From the NCBI GenBank assembly GCA_001972305.1, contig BDDD01003347.1:1-64000 (forward strand): a stretch of DNA of 64,000 nucleotides. Direction: 5' to 3'. How positions within the stretch are numbered: position 1 is the stretch's first letter; each line of letters starts with the position of its first letter. The stretch comes from Cephalotus follicularis. Its lineage: Eukaryota > Streptophyta > Magnoliopsida > Oxalidales > Cephalotaceae. Shown piece after piece: positions 13,035 to 23,003 of the stretch. Under the pieces are notes generated by a model. The model saw only the letters and a program-made list of their open reading frames with translations, made no database searches and was not told the origin of the DNA. The translations under genes and the position numbers were made by a program.

Positions 13035-13554
13035 ATCTCCCCTTTTTTGACGATGACAAAATTTGTTTCATTTAAGCATAATAAACGGTATAAGTTAAAA
13101 CATTAACAAATAATGCACAAATGTAAAACTTAGGAACATAAGAGATGCACAAAATATTTGCTCCCCCTGAATTTATTACCTCCCCCTTAGTCACACAAGG
13201 GGTGTTTACTTTGTCATTATTTCCCTGTCATTCTTATGCTATCTCCCCCTTTTTGTTATCAATTCAAAAATGATTTAATCCGTTATAATCAAACCAATGT
13301 TTCGTTTATAAAAACAATGTTATTTGATCGTTCATTCCATGTTCCAATTTCAATAATCATTGCACAATGGAAAAACATTCCAAAAACCATAACATTTGTA
13401 TTGCATACCAACACACGTTTTACACATTGAACTTAAAAACAATACATAGTCATTTCATATTACAAATAGTACCATCGATTGATCAAGCTACAAAACATAA
13501 AGTCGTCCCTAGCAGAAATCAACATAAAATGCAAAGAAAATGAAATGTATATGC
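13035..13554 (-). other. Sire-2 3' non-coding tail with repeated PPTs
   Basis: AT-rich, non-coding. PPT in sense directly next to the LTR (AAAAAAGGGGAGAT, 13035-13048). More CTCCCCCT-like blocks on plus lie near 13160, 13180 and 13242. Matches the arrangement in Sire-1 and Sire-3. Confidence 0.65.
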
Positions 13555-14833
13555 CTAGTCGTCCATATGGGTGTCCTCGTCGTCACCACTGACCTCTCCC
13601 TCCAAGTCGTTGGTTGCTGCATCATCTGGGGGAATGTTATCGTTGTCTTGGCTCGAGGATGAAGAGATAAGACCTTCATAGTCAATAATGCCCGTTTCTG
13701 CTAACTTCTTGGCCATTCTCTTTTGTCGTTGTTTTATTGATTCCATATTCATTTTCATCTCCTCAACATTCTGCTGGAGTCCCTTGATCGCATCAAAAAT
13801 CTCATCTAGCTTGCTTCTCGGGAGATTGACATTCGAAATTTGTTCAGCTGGAGGTTCTATTGGTAAATTATGTGCTTCCTCTCCCATCTCAGCTTCTCCT
13901 TCCTCTTCAATGACTCGATTTGAGTCCTCTTCCCTTGGAATCCACGTTCTGAGCCTTTTGTGCTTTTTGAACCCCATTCTCCCAAGGGTTCCTTTCCCCG
14001 ACTTGTCAATACTCTGGAGTGGATGGTTTACTTCTCCAGTGAGGTCGACATCGAAATAGTGGAGGATTTTGGTTATGATGTTGCTATAACCCAATCTTGC
14101 ATTTTCCCGGTCGTGAATCGCATTCATGTGATTGATAATCAGGAAGGGCACATTGATTCTTCTTCCAGTGATCAAGTGGTACATGGTGTAGGCCTCCATG
14201 TGGGTTACCTCATCGAACCCACCAGCTTTAGGTAAAATGTGCGTACATACTGCACGATGTAGGAGTCGATAATGTAAACTTCGATTCCTAGTGTACATAT
14301 GCTGAACAAAATCAGCATTCTCACCAAATAGAACTCGCACACAGTCCTGTCTATCAAAATCTTGGCTAGTCACCCAAGATCTTTGGTTCCAACCCCAAGC
14401 ACCACCATTCGGAACATTCAAAATAGTTGCTAGATTGTCTAAATTCAATTCAATTTGTTTTTTTTTTTACCTTAGTGCTCAAACATTCTATAGAGCTACT
14501 TAGAATATGCACACAAAACTCCTTAATAAGCTCAGGATAGCTAGGTAGATTGATAGAAAATAAGGGTTCTAACCCTTGAGCACATAGCCATTCTACAATA
14601 GGAAATCCTTCATTATTGCAGAAATCAAAGTCTAAAATCTTGCCTACAAGAATCTTCCTATTAAAGTAAGCCTCAGGGTACCTAGGGAGAGAAGGAGCAA
14701 CCTCGGGAGTGGCTGGATGAACGTCCACACCCTTGCCCTTGCGCCCAAGTGTTTTCTTCTTTGTCTTTGACCCCTGTACCGCCTCAATGTTCTTAGCTCT
14801 TGTCATGATTGATGTTTGGTGAAGATTAATCAC
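13555..14833 (-). pseudogene. Sire-2 extra ORF (env-position, plant-transposon-protein-like)
   Basis: Lies between RNase H and the 3' LTR, sense to the element, where Sireviruses carry an env-like or additional ORF. N-terminal part 14833-14450 starts basic (MTRAKNIEAVQGSKTKKK). The C-terminal part 14448-13555 has a globular segment (RLLHRAVCTHILPKAGGF, then ITGRRINVPFLIINHMN), a predicted coiled coil (about 13810-13690) and an acidic end. The segment resembles what I know as the putative plant transposon protein domain of plant retroelements. The two parts are split by a frameshift at an 11-T homopolymer (14458-14468), which could be a real mutation or a sequencing artefact. I see no signal peptide or transmembrane helix, so an envelope role is not supported by sequence. 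Confidence 0.7.
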
Positions 14834-15179
14834 GGTTTTTCGAGAGTAATGGCCCAGAAAATCGTCGGAGACACTGATATTTGGAGTTAGGGTTTGTGTT
14901 TTGGTAAAAAATGCCTTGACTGACAGCGCTTTCTATCTAAAAATACGACTAAAGCGTCGACGGAGTCGAGGTAACAGTCGGCACTTTGACCAATTTCTCC
15001 AAATTTGAACCCTAATTTTCGTGTAAAGCGTTGACGCTTTAAAGACAGGCGTCGGCGCTTTGCTCGATTTCAGCCAATTTTTCGTAAACGCGCGAGAATG
15101 AATGCAAATGATGCATTAATGAGAAAACAAGCATTTTGAGCAAATATATATAATCACAACAATCATAGAAACATGTTAA
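14834..15179 (-). promoter_or_regulatory. Spacer with TCGA palindromes upstream of the extra ORF
   Basis: Between the RNase H stop and the extra-ORF start. 14930-15065 contains a dense set of the same words as the LTR: AAAGCGTCGACGGAGTCG near 14951, AAAGCGTTGACGCTTT at 15025-15040 and GGCGTCGGCGCTTT at 15048-15061. No coding potential. Position suggests a control region for the extra ORF, but this is inference. Confidence 0.5.
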
Positions 15180-16817
15180 TCATTCAATTTCACACATACC
15201 TAATTCCAATCTAAATTTTGAAAAGGTTTGTTCATCTAAAGGTTTTGTGAAGATGTCCGCGACTTGTTCTTGGGTCGGGACGAAAACTAATTCAATATCA
15301 CCTTTTTCTATGTGATCTTTTATGAAGTGATATCTTATGTCAATGTGCTTAGTTCTAGAGTGATGAACTGGGTTTTTCCCTAAGCATATTGCACTAGTGT
15401 TATCACACCTAAATGGCACTTTTACAAAGTTAAAACCATAGTCAAGAAGTTGTTGCTTCATCCACATGATTTGAGCGCAACAACTGCCCACGACAATATA
15501 TTCGGCTTCGGTAGTCGAAAGAGCTACCAAATTTTTTTTCTTGCTAAACCAAGAAATGAGCCTATTGCCTAAAAATTGACATGTGCCACTTGTGCTTTTT
15601 CTATCTACTTTATATCCTCCGAAGTCAGCAGCGGAGTAAGTGTGTAAGTCAAAGGATGATTTCCTAGGATACCATAGTCCTAAAGAGGGTGTATATGCTA
15701 AGTACTTGAAGATTCTTTTTACGGCATGCAAGTGGGATTCTTTGGGACATGCTTGAAATCTAGCACATAAGCATACACTAAACAAGATGTCCGGCCTACT
15801 TGCCGTTAAGTAAAGCAATGAACCTATCATGCTTCTATACAATTTTTGATCAATGGACTTACCTTGCTCATATTTATCAAGTTTTGTATTTGTGCTCATA
15901 GGGGTCTTACTCTTTTTAGCGTTCTCCATCCCAAATCTTTTGAGTAAGTCCTTGACATACTTTTATTGGTTGATGAAGATTCCTTCCTCTAATTGTTTGA
16001 CTTGAAGTCCAAGGAAGTAGTTGAGCTCACCCATCATGCTCATTTCAAATTCTACCTGCATGATCTTAGCGAAAATATTGCAAAAGAATTTGTTAGTAGA
16101 ACCGAAAATAATATCATCAACATATACTTGAACAATTAAAATTTCCTTATTAACGGTTTTTGTGAAGAGGGTGATATCTATTGTTCCTCTTTTGAAGCCA
16201 TTTTCAAGTAAATAGCCGCTTAACTTTTCGTGCCAAGCTCTAGGAGCTTGTTTCAGGCCATATAATGCCTTTGAAAGCTTAAAGACATGGTTGGAAAAAT
16301 GAGGGTTTTCAAACCCGGGAGGTTGTTCCACATAAACTTCCTCCTTTATTAACCCATTTAAGAATGCACTCTTTACATCCATTTGAAAAAGGGTGAAGTC
16401 TTTAAATGATGCATATGCAAGCAACATTCGTATGGATTCTAATCTAGCTACGAGTGCATACGACTCATCAAAGTCGATTCCCTCTTCTTGGGAATATCCC
16501 TTAGCAACAAGTCTAGCCTTATTTCTAATTACTATTCCTTGGTCATCTATTTTGTTACGAAATACCCATTTTGTGCCTATGATGTTTTGGTTACTAGGTC
16601 TAAGTACTAGGTTCCATACTTTACTTCTTTCAAATTGATTCAATTCTTCTTGCATGGAATTGATCCAATTTTCATCTTTTTCGGCCTCATTTATATTCTT
16701 AGGCTCTACTTGTGATAAGAAAGCAAGATAATTGTGATTAATACTAGATCTAGTGGATACACCTAATCTAGGATTACCTATTATAGCTTCATGAGGATGT
16801 CCTCTTACCACCTTCAA
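15180..16817 (-). pseudogene. pol: Sire-2 reverse transcriptase and RNase H
   Basis: RT copies element RNA into cDNA and RNase H degrades the template. The frame starts near the conserved [16 protein letters not shown] block. It continues through [17 protein letters not shown] and [11 protein letters not shown] to the catalytic [10 protein letters not shown] (near 16110). RNase H follows, with STTEAEY and CDNTSAI, and ends with ADIFTKPLDEQTF. The first RNase H aspartate block reads YSAADFGG instead of the usual SDADWAG. A single in-frame TAA at 15963-15965 splits the enzyme between RT and RNase H. Otherwise the sequence is well conserved, so the element is not very old. Confidence 0.92.
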
Positions 16818-16877
16818 AGTTTTGTCATGAAGAGCTTCTTGATATCTTTCTTGAGGGGTTTCTTATTCGGTAGATTC

Positions 16878-17885
16878 CTACCTTTTGGTTTCATTTAGAT
16901 TAATCTTGTTAACACCATTTTCAATGAAATCTACACAATCATCAACAATAACTTCTTTTGGAAGTTTAGGGTTAGATTCGTCAAATACAACATGCATTGA
17001 TTCTTCAACTAGCAAAGTTCTTTTATTAAAGCATCTATAACCCCTACTACTAGAAGAATAACCAAGAAAAATACCTTCATCGACTTTGGAGTCAAATTTT
17101 CCAAGATGCTCTTTTCCATTATTGTGGATAAAGCACTTGCATTCGAAGGTATGAAAGTAACTAATGTTCGGCTTTCTCCCCCTCCATAACTCATATGGAG
17201 TCTTTTTGAGAATTGGCCTAATCGATATGCGATTTAGGATATAACATGAAGTATTTATTGCTTCCGCCCAAAAATATTTTGGTAAATTGTTTTCGTTTAA
17301 GAGTGTCCTACACATTTCTTGTAAAGTTCTATTCTTCCTTTCAACAACCCGATTTTGTTGAGGTGTTCTAGGAGTAGAGAACTCATGTATAAAACCATTT
17401 TCGTTACAAAAATTCTCAAATAAATGATTTTCAAATTCTTTTCCATGATCACTTGTAATTTTAGAAATAGAAGTGTCCTTTTCATTTTGAACAATTTTGC
17501 AAAAGTTTGAAAATTCTTTAAAAGATTCATTTTTATGGGCATGGAAAATAGTCCATGTATATCTTGAATAATCGTCTACTATGACCATGACATATGATTT
17601 TCCACCTATGCTTCTAACATCTATTGGACCAAATAAGTCTATATGCAAAAGTTGCAAAGGTTTAGTTGTTGATACAATGTTTTTACTTTGAAATGAAGCC
17701 CTAGTTTGTTTTTCGTATTGGCATGCATCACAAACTTTATCCTTTTCAAAGCTAATCTTAGGAAGACCTTTAACTAGCTCATGTTTCAAAAGTTTTGATA
17801 TGGTTGACATGCCTACATGACCTAATCTTCTATGCCATAGCCAACTATCATCTTTCATAGATACTGAATACTTTTCGCAATGAAC
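16878..17885 (-). pseudogene. int: Sire-2 integrase
   Basis: Ty1/copia integrase in the same frame as RT. Zinc-binding HHCC region: LWHRRLGH, then CDACQYEKQ. Catalytic core: LLHIDLFGPIDV (first Asp), ITSDHGKEFEN (second Asp), TPQQNRVVERKNRTLQEM (Glu). The GKFDSKVDEGIFLGYS tail follows. Residues before KDDSWLWHRRLG are replaced by Sire-3 LTR sequence, so about 30 residues of the gag-pre-integrase region are missing. A stop at 16878-16880 and another just after it separate it from RT. Confidence 0.9.
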
Positions 17886-17889
17886 AATA

Positions 17890-19113
17890 ATAAAAAATAA
17901 TATCAATATAAACAATAATGTAAAGAGATAGAGTTAGGGAGATTTGCAAACACTAATTTAGAGTGGTTCGGCCAAACTCTTGCCTACGTCCACTTTTCCC
18001 AAGGATCTCCTTGAGTTTCCACTAGTTCTCCGAATACAATTGCGGGTGCTATTCGGTACACCTTTGTGATTGACCTCAATCACTTACAACTCTCTTTGGG
18101 TTCACTCCCCAAATTCACTAGGGTTCACTCACCTATTACAATCAAAGTATAAGATGTAGTGTTTGTAGCTAAACCTCTCACAAGGTTGGATATTACAAGA
18201 TATAATTGCTCAATTCAGTGAGAACAAGAAAATAGCTTAAAGTGTGAAGAGAAAGCTTTTTGAATGAACTTTGAATTTGATCTTTGTATGTTTGTTTTGC
18301 TTGATCTTTGTATGTATGATGTTCTTCCTCCTTGTTCTCTGATGTTTCAGTCTTCCTTTTATAGCCATAAAAGGTTTGTAGCCGTTGCATGAATTATGGA
18401 AGCTTTTGATTAAAGAATATGTAGTTGCAAACTTTGATTATTGTCTCTGCTGGTATAAAGATGTCGACTTCTTTCAAAAGGTGTTGATGTCTTTGTAGCT
18501 GATAGCGGTTTGTAGTGCGTGTACTAGCCGTTCCAGGTTTCCCGGGTCTTGTTTATTTGAAAAGACGTCGATGTCTTTTTAAATGGTGTCGATGTCTTTT
18601 CTGGGAAATCTCCAGGTATTGACACTTTGAACATCTCGTCGACTTCTTCTGTGGAAGTCGATGTATTTTCTGGGAAATGCAGGTGGCTCTAGAAAGGCGT
18701 CGATGTCTTTAGAAAGGCGTCGATGTCTTTCGTACGGACGTCGATGTCTTTACTGATAAGCGTCGATGTCATTGCATGAAAAAGTCCTATAACTTTGGCA
18801 CCTAAAAACGTCGATGTCTTTGAGATAGGGATCGACTTCTTTCGTACGGACGTCGATGTCTTTGTATTTAGAAGTCGATGTCTTCTTGTGAATTTGACCT
18901 GTAACTTCTGGCTTGAAAGGCGTCGATGTCTTCTTTGAAGGCGTCGATGTCTTTCTGTACGGACGTCGATGTTATTCCTTGAAAGTCGATGTCTTCTTCT
19001 GCAGATGGTATTTTTGCTTTGGTATTGATCTTGTAATTTCATGCACATTAAGTAGACTTGTTAAATGCAAATATGTTATCATCAAAACAAGGATTGAGAC
19101 TAAAGCGTCAACA
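17890..19113 (-). repeat. Sire-3 LTR
   Basis: Sense starts TGTTGACGCTTTAGTCTCAA at 19113 beside the PPT. U3 has a very dense set of GTCGATGTCTTT words from about 18460 to 19000, including an exact tandem pair of a 20-mer at 18691-18710 and 18711-18730. A TATA box (GGCTATAAAAGG) follows at 18355-18366. The distal part resembles the Sire-2 LTR, but the palindromic word is of the CGATGTCTTT type, unlike Sire-1 and Sire-2. Confidence 0.82.
18355..18366 (-). promoter_or_regulatory. TATA box of the Sire-3 LTR
   Basis: Plus CCTTTTATAGCC reads GGCTATAAAAGG in sense, roughly 100 bp downstream of the palindrome cluster. Confidence 0.55.
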
Positions 19114-19767
19114 ATCTCCCCCTTTTTGATGATGACAAAAATTTGCTCAAAAGGCATAAATTAAAGTTAATATGAATTAAGAAATATAAGAGAAAACAAA
19201 TATATATATCTTTTGCAGGGATGATATTGAGTGTGCAATATTCAAATAACTCATTAGATTTGCTTCCTTGAACACTTTCTCCAATATGTGAGTCTTTTCT
19301 CCAAGTTAACATTAACTTGAGAGCTTAAGCCCTAAACTCCCCCTTTGTTCTCCTTCTTTGATAGTAACATATATTTTGAGCTTATTCTCCCCCTTTTTTG
19401 TAAAGCATCAAAAAGTACTACAAAAAGGTAGAAAACGTTAGCTCCCCCTTAATATAAGGAAGGGTGAAAAGAGTGAGTATAGGCATTTTGCATAAAAAAT
19501 ATCAAATTATCGGCAATGAATAATTATCGGCAATAATTTTGAGAAAACACATTTATGCAACATATTATATCATGAACTCATTCATTCAACACAATTATAT
19601 CATAAATCAAAAACATAAACATTAATTCACAACATCAGTTCATGAACATTTAAACATTTCATTAATATCATAAAAGCATTGACAACATTGTCTTTTACAA
19701 ACAAGAAATACAAATGAACATCAAGGTTCATTAAAACAACAACAAAAACAGCAACAAACAAACAAGA
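19114..19767 (-). other. Sire-3 3' non-coding tail with repeated PPTs
   Basis: Non-coding and AT-rich. PPT in sense adjoining the LTR (AAAAAGGGGGAGAT). Further CTCCCCC blocks on plus lie near 19337, 19389 and 19442. Confidence 0.65.
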
Positions 19768-21075
19768 TCATTCAGCAGCAGTAGCAGGGCTATCGGAATT
19801 GGAGGATTCATCGCCTTCATCTCCCGAAGTCTCTTCGCAACGATCGATAGTCTTGGAGTCGGCAAGCTTACGTTCCATTCTTTTAAGACGCCTCTTTACA
19901 ACTCTTAGATCGTAGTAGCCGGTGTCATCAACATGTTCGTATTCGGAATGAAGTATTTTATGATCTTGCTCCAATCTACCGAGCCGCGTGTTGACTTGCT
20001 TAAATTTATCATCAAGCGAGGCTTGCATGGAAGCAAACTGAGATCGCATGAACTCCATCATCCTGTCATAATCAGTGGTGGATGAGGAGCTTTGAGCTTG
20101 AGGCTGAGCAGGGGCAGCTTGTTCTTGAGCTTCCCAAGGAGGGTTGTCTTCTTGCTCTTCCCTTGCAATCCTTGGTGCTTGATCCACTTTGGGGCAATAT
20201 GTGCAGATTCCTTCCTGTTTCTTCCACCCCATCCGATTCAAAGTGCTCTTGTTGTACGTGTCTTCTTTCTTTAACTTTGTTGCAACCTCTCCTTCTAGTC
20301 GAATGTGAAAGTGTTGGAAGACTTTGGTAAGAATGGATCCGAAAGGGAGTACGAATTTCTTTTGTGAGAATGCTCTAACCATAGTCTTGAGCATGAGGAG
20401 AGGAAAGCAAAACTCAATTTTGGATAGGATGCACCACATAAGAAAAACTTGCATTCTAGACAATTTAGCATACCCTCCACCGGTGGGTAAGATTTGATAA
20501 ACAATGAGATGGTGGAGAAGCCTATGGTCTACTGACAATCGATTTGTGGTCAGTGCCATATTGGGATGTACATTTGGATCGTTAGGGTACAAAATCGACA
20601 AAATTTGGTTAGGGTGAAAACCCTCAACCTCCGGCCATTTCTTGTGTTCAAAGACATATAGACCGGTGTGTGGAATATGTAAAATAGAAGCTAGAATTCT
20701 AGCATCTAGTTAAATCCTTTCTCCTTTAACAGAAGAAGAAAGGGCGAATTCCTCATTTTGGTTAGAAACCATCCTAAGGTTAGAATAAAATTCCTTGACC
20801 AATTTGATATAGAAATGGTCAGAAATTTGAACAAGAGGAATGAGATGGAGGTCCTCTAATCAAGACACAAAAGAGAATTCAGAAGAACAGAAGTTTAAGT
20901 CTATGTTTCTCCCTCCCATAACCCTTTTGTCAACAAAGACTACACTTCTTAAAGGAATAGGGGCTTGCTCTTCGGATTCGGAATCCGATTGGAGGTCCTC
21001 TGCTTTTTAGCAGATTTCGGTGGCTGAGAAGAAGAAGCACCCTTCTTTTTGGCAACCTGTTTTGTCCTAGGCATT
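19768..21075 (-). pseudogene. Sire-3 extra ORF, decayed
   Basis: Homologue of the Sire-2 extra ORF at the same place in the element. The start at 21075 gives MPRTKQVAKKKGASSSQPPK. Stops and frame changes break the middle (about 20950-20610). 20601-19768 stays open and holds HRLLHHLIVYQILPTGGG and LNRMGWKKQEGI, then a Gln/Pro/Ala-rich stretch, a coiled coil and an acidic C-terminus. It is clearly diverged from the Sire-2 copy except in the central block. Function unknown; the conserved order (basic start, globular block, coiled coil, acidic tail) argues for one protein family. Confidence 0.65.
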
Positions 21076-21361
21076 TTGTCGAATAGATGGTGTGCACAAG
21101 AGAAATACACAGAGAATGATAAAAGCGGATGATTTGGACGACACGAAAACAGTTTTTGAAGATGGAGAAATAATCAGGGAGTGATTTACGACCTAATAGA
21201 ATGATTTTTGAAGAAAAACGGAGAGAGAAGAAAAATTTTGAAATCTCAGAAATGGAGGTAAAGTGAGGAAATGAACATGAGGTCGACATTTTATGAAGAA
21301 GTCGATTTCTGAGTAAAAGTCGTCGACGTGATTCAAAAAGAGGTCGACGTGATACCACTGC
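21076..21361 (-). promoter_or_regulatory. Leader upstream of the Sire-3 extra ORF, with palindromes
   Basis: In sense this reads as a pyrimidine-rich leader (TTCTTCTCTCTCCG near 21215). Upstream of it at 21280-21350 are GTCGAC words: GGTCGACATTT, GTCGTCGACGTGAT and GGTCGACGTGAT. The arrangement matches that upstream of the Sire-2 extra ORF. Confidence 0.45.
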
Positions 21362-22686
21362 TGTCACACCCCGCTTGCATTAACAACATACAACATGGCA
21401 ATTTAACAGATATTCTAGCTTATACAGAGAACGATAAAATTTAAAACTTTTAAACAGACATCATCTTGCGGAAGCATTCATAACATAAGCTGAAACAAAC
21501 GGAACCATGCGTCCCATACCGCATGATCCCCCACAACATCCGTGGTAAAACATAGTTAAAAAGCCCACAAGCGGAGCATGATCCAAGGTTGGTACAACAA
21601 CAAAAGCAAAACATTAGTACATATGCCAAAGTACAACATGTTCGCTACAAAGCTTTACAAAACTTAAAGCATAAAACTCCGTCACTTCACAATCCAAAAC
21701 AGCCATGCTCGGTAAGGTCCAAACGCAACATCAATCTGCAACAGTAGGGGGTTAGCCTTTGTCCTCACTCGGCCAAAGTCATATAAGCAACACAATACCA
21801 ATAAAACCAAGTATGAAAGCAGTATGATGCAGTACATATATATCTCGATGCATATATATATATATATAAATATAGATATGCATATGCCAAAACACGATGT
21901 CACGATATCACCGAAACCACGGTGTCACAATATCACAAAAATCACGATGCACGGTCTCAAACAAGTCCAAAGGACTACACAATACACGGTTCACGATGGG
22001 TACGAAGAGCGTCGCCAACTCCTGGCCCCAACGTCGTACATCCCGTCATCGGCCCCGACTCCGGACGGCACGAAGCAGGTCACAATGCAGTGAGTCACCC
22101 AGCCAACTCCTGGCCCCTGAGTCGACCCGGCCACTAGTCATCGCTGGCATCTCCGCCACGCAACTAGTATGGCCACAGTCACAATCACAATCAGCAATCA
22201 TAGCCAAGCTCAATCACAATCACAATCATCTCGATGCTCAAAACAGTTTTCCAAGTAGTTTATAAAACAAAATACTTGAAAACGAACTCATTTTCACGAT
22301 GTCACGGTTCACGGTTCTCGATATCACAAAACTCAGTTCACAGTATTTTTGGAAGCCATTTTCACAGTTCGAAAGTATATATTTCTCAAACATATAATTT
22401 CGTGTAAAGTAATGATTTTCATTAAACTACAATGCACTTCCAAAATCATGTTATGACAGTTCAAACTCAATAATCACAATGCTCAAAACTGTTTCTGCCG
22501 ACACTCCCACCAGTCGGCTGCCTCCTCACGGCAGTCGGCTGCCCCCTGCATCAAAACACACAAAAACACACTTTCTTGCAACGTTTCAACACGGGGAAGA
22601 GGGAAAACACGATTCTCATAAACACAAGGTGTAAAATTACATTATAAAAGCAATATTACACATAAATGAAAATCCCGGGCGTTACA
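21362..22686 (-). repeat. LTR-C: gypsy LTR, partial element
   Basis: 1.33 kb, TGTCACACCCCGC to GGGCGTTACA, minus sense. No matching 5-bp duplication (ACTGC left, ATATC right). On its left in sense, four bases after the LTR end, comes TGGTATCA, the first eight bases of a Met primer site, before Sire-3 sequence begins. I therefore read it as a 5' LTR whose internal region was deleted. Carries CAGTCGGCTG words at 22511-22520 and 22532-22541, the AGTAGGGGGTTAGCCTTTGT block near 21743, and a (TA)n tract at about 21850-21868. Confidence 0.78.
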
Positions 22687-22988
22687 ATATCTATGACTTT
22701 ACATGAGTCTTTTTCAAATACAACTCTACAATTCTTGTCACATAATTGGCTTATGCTCAAGAGATTGTGCTTAAGTCCATCAACAAATAAAACATTATGA
22801 ATGGAAGTTTTATTGTTACCTATGGAGCCAACACCTTTAATCTTCCCTTTTGCATTGTCTCCAAATGTTACTTCTCCTACTTCCTTTGATTCATATTTAA
22901 CGAAGAGACTCTTGTCGCCAGTCATATGCTTAGAGCATCCACTATCCAAACACCATTGTGTCTTCTTGGATAATGCCTTCAAGCACAC
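22687..22988 (-). pseudogene. pr: Sire-2 protease
   Basis: Aspartic protease that processes the polyprotein. Active-site block WCLDSGCSKHMTG with the catalytic DSG intact, then VTFGDNAKGKIKGVGSI and the HNLLSISQLCD segment leading to gag-pre-integrase. The frame is the same as gag, with two stops between them (23004-23006 and one about 15 bases on). LTR-C cuts the coding sequence at 22687, and its continuation toward integrase lies at 17885 after a loss of about 30 codons. Confidence 0.88.
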
Positions 22989-23003
22989 CTACAAACACAA
23001 ATT

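Larger units (their letters stand above)
17890..21361 (-). mobile_element. Sire-3: truncated Sirevirus 3' half inside Sire-2
   Basis: Consists of an LTR (about 17890-19113), its PPT tail (19114-19767), a decayed extra ORF (19768-21075) and that ORF's leader (21076-21361). Pol, gag and the 5' LTR are absent. The left LTR end is also truncated, since it lacks a clear TG terminus, and abuts Sire-2 integrase. The right end meets LTR-C. It looks like an insertion into Sire-2 followed by a deletion that also removed part of a gypsy element. Confidence 0.75.

Noticed and set aside
13555-14833. Extra ORF of Sire-2 as a captured host gene or true envelope
   Set aside because: A second diverged copy sits at the same place in Sire-3, so it belongs to the element family; no signal peptide or transmembrane segment supports an envelope.
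18460-19000. CRISPR-like array from regularly repeated GTCGATGTCTTT
   Set aside because: Repeat is short and spacing irregular, it lies inside an LTR of a plant retrotransposon, and no cas gene is present.
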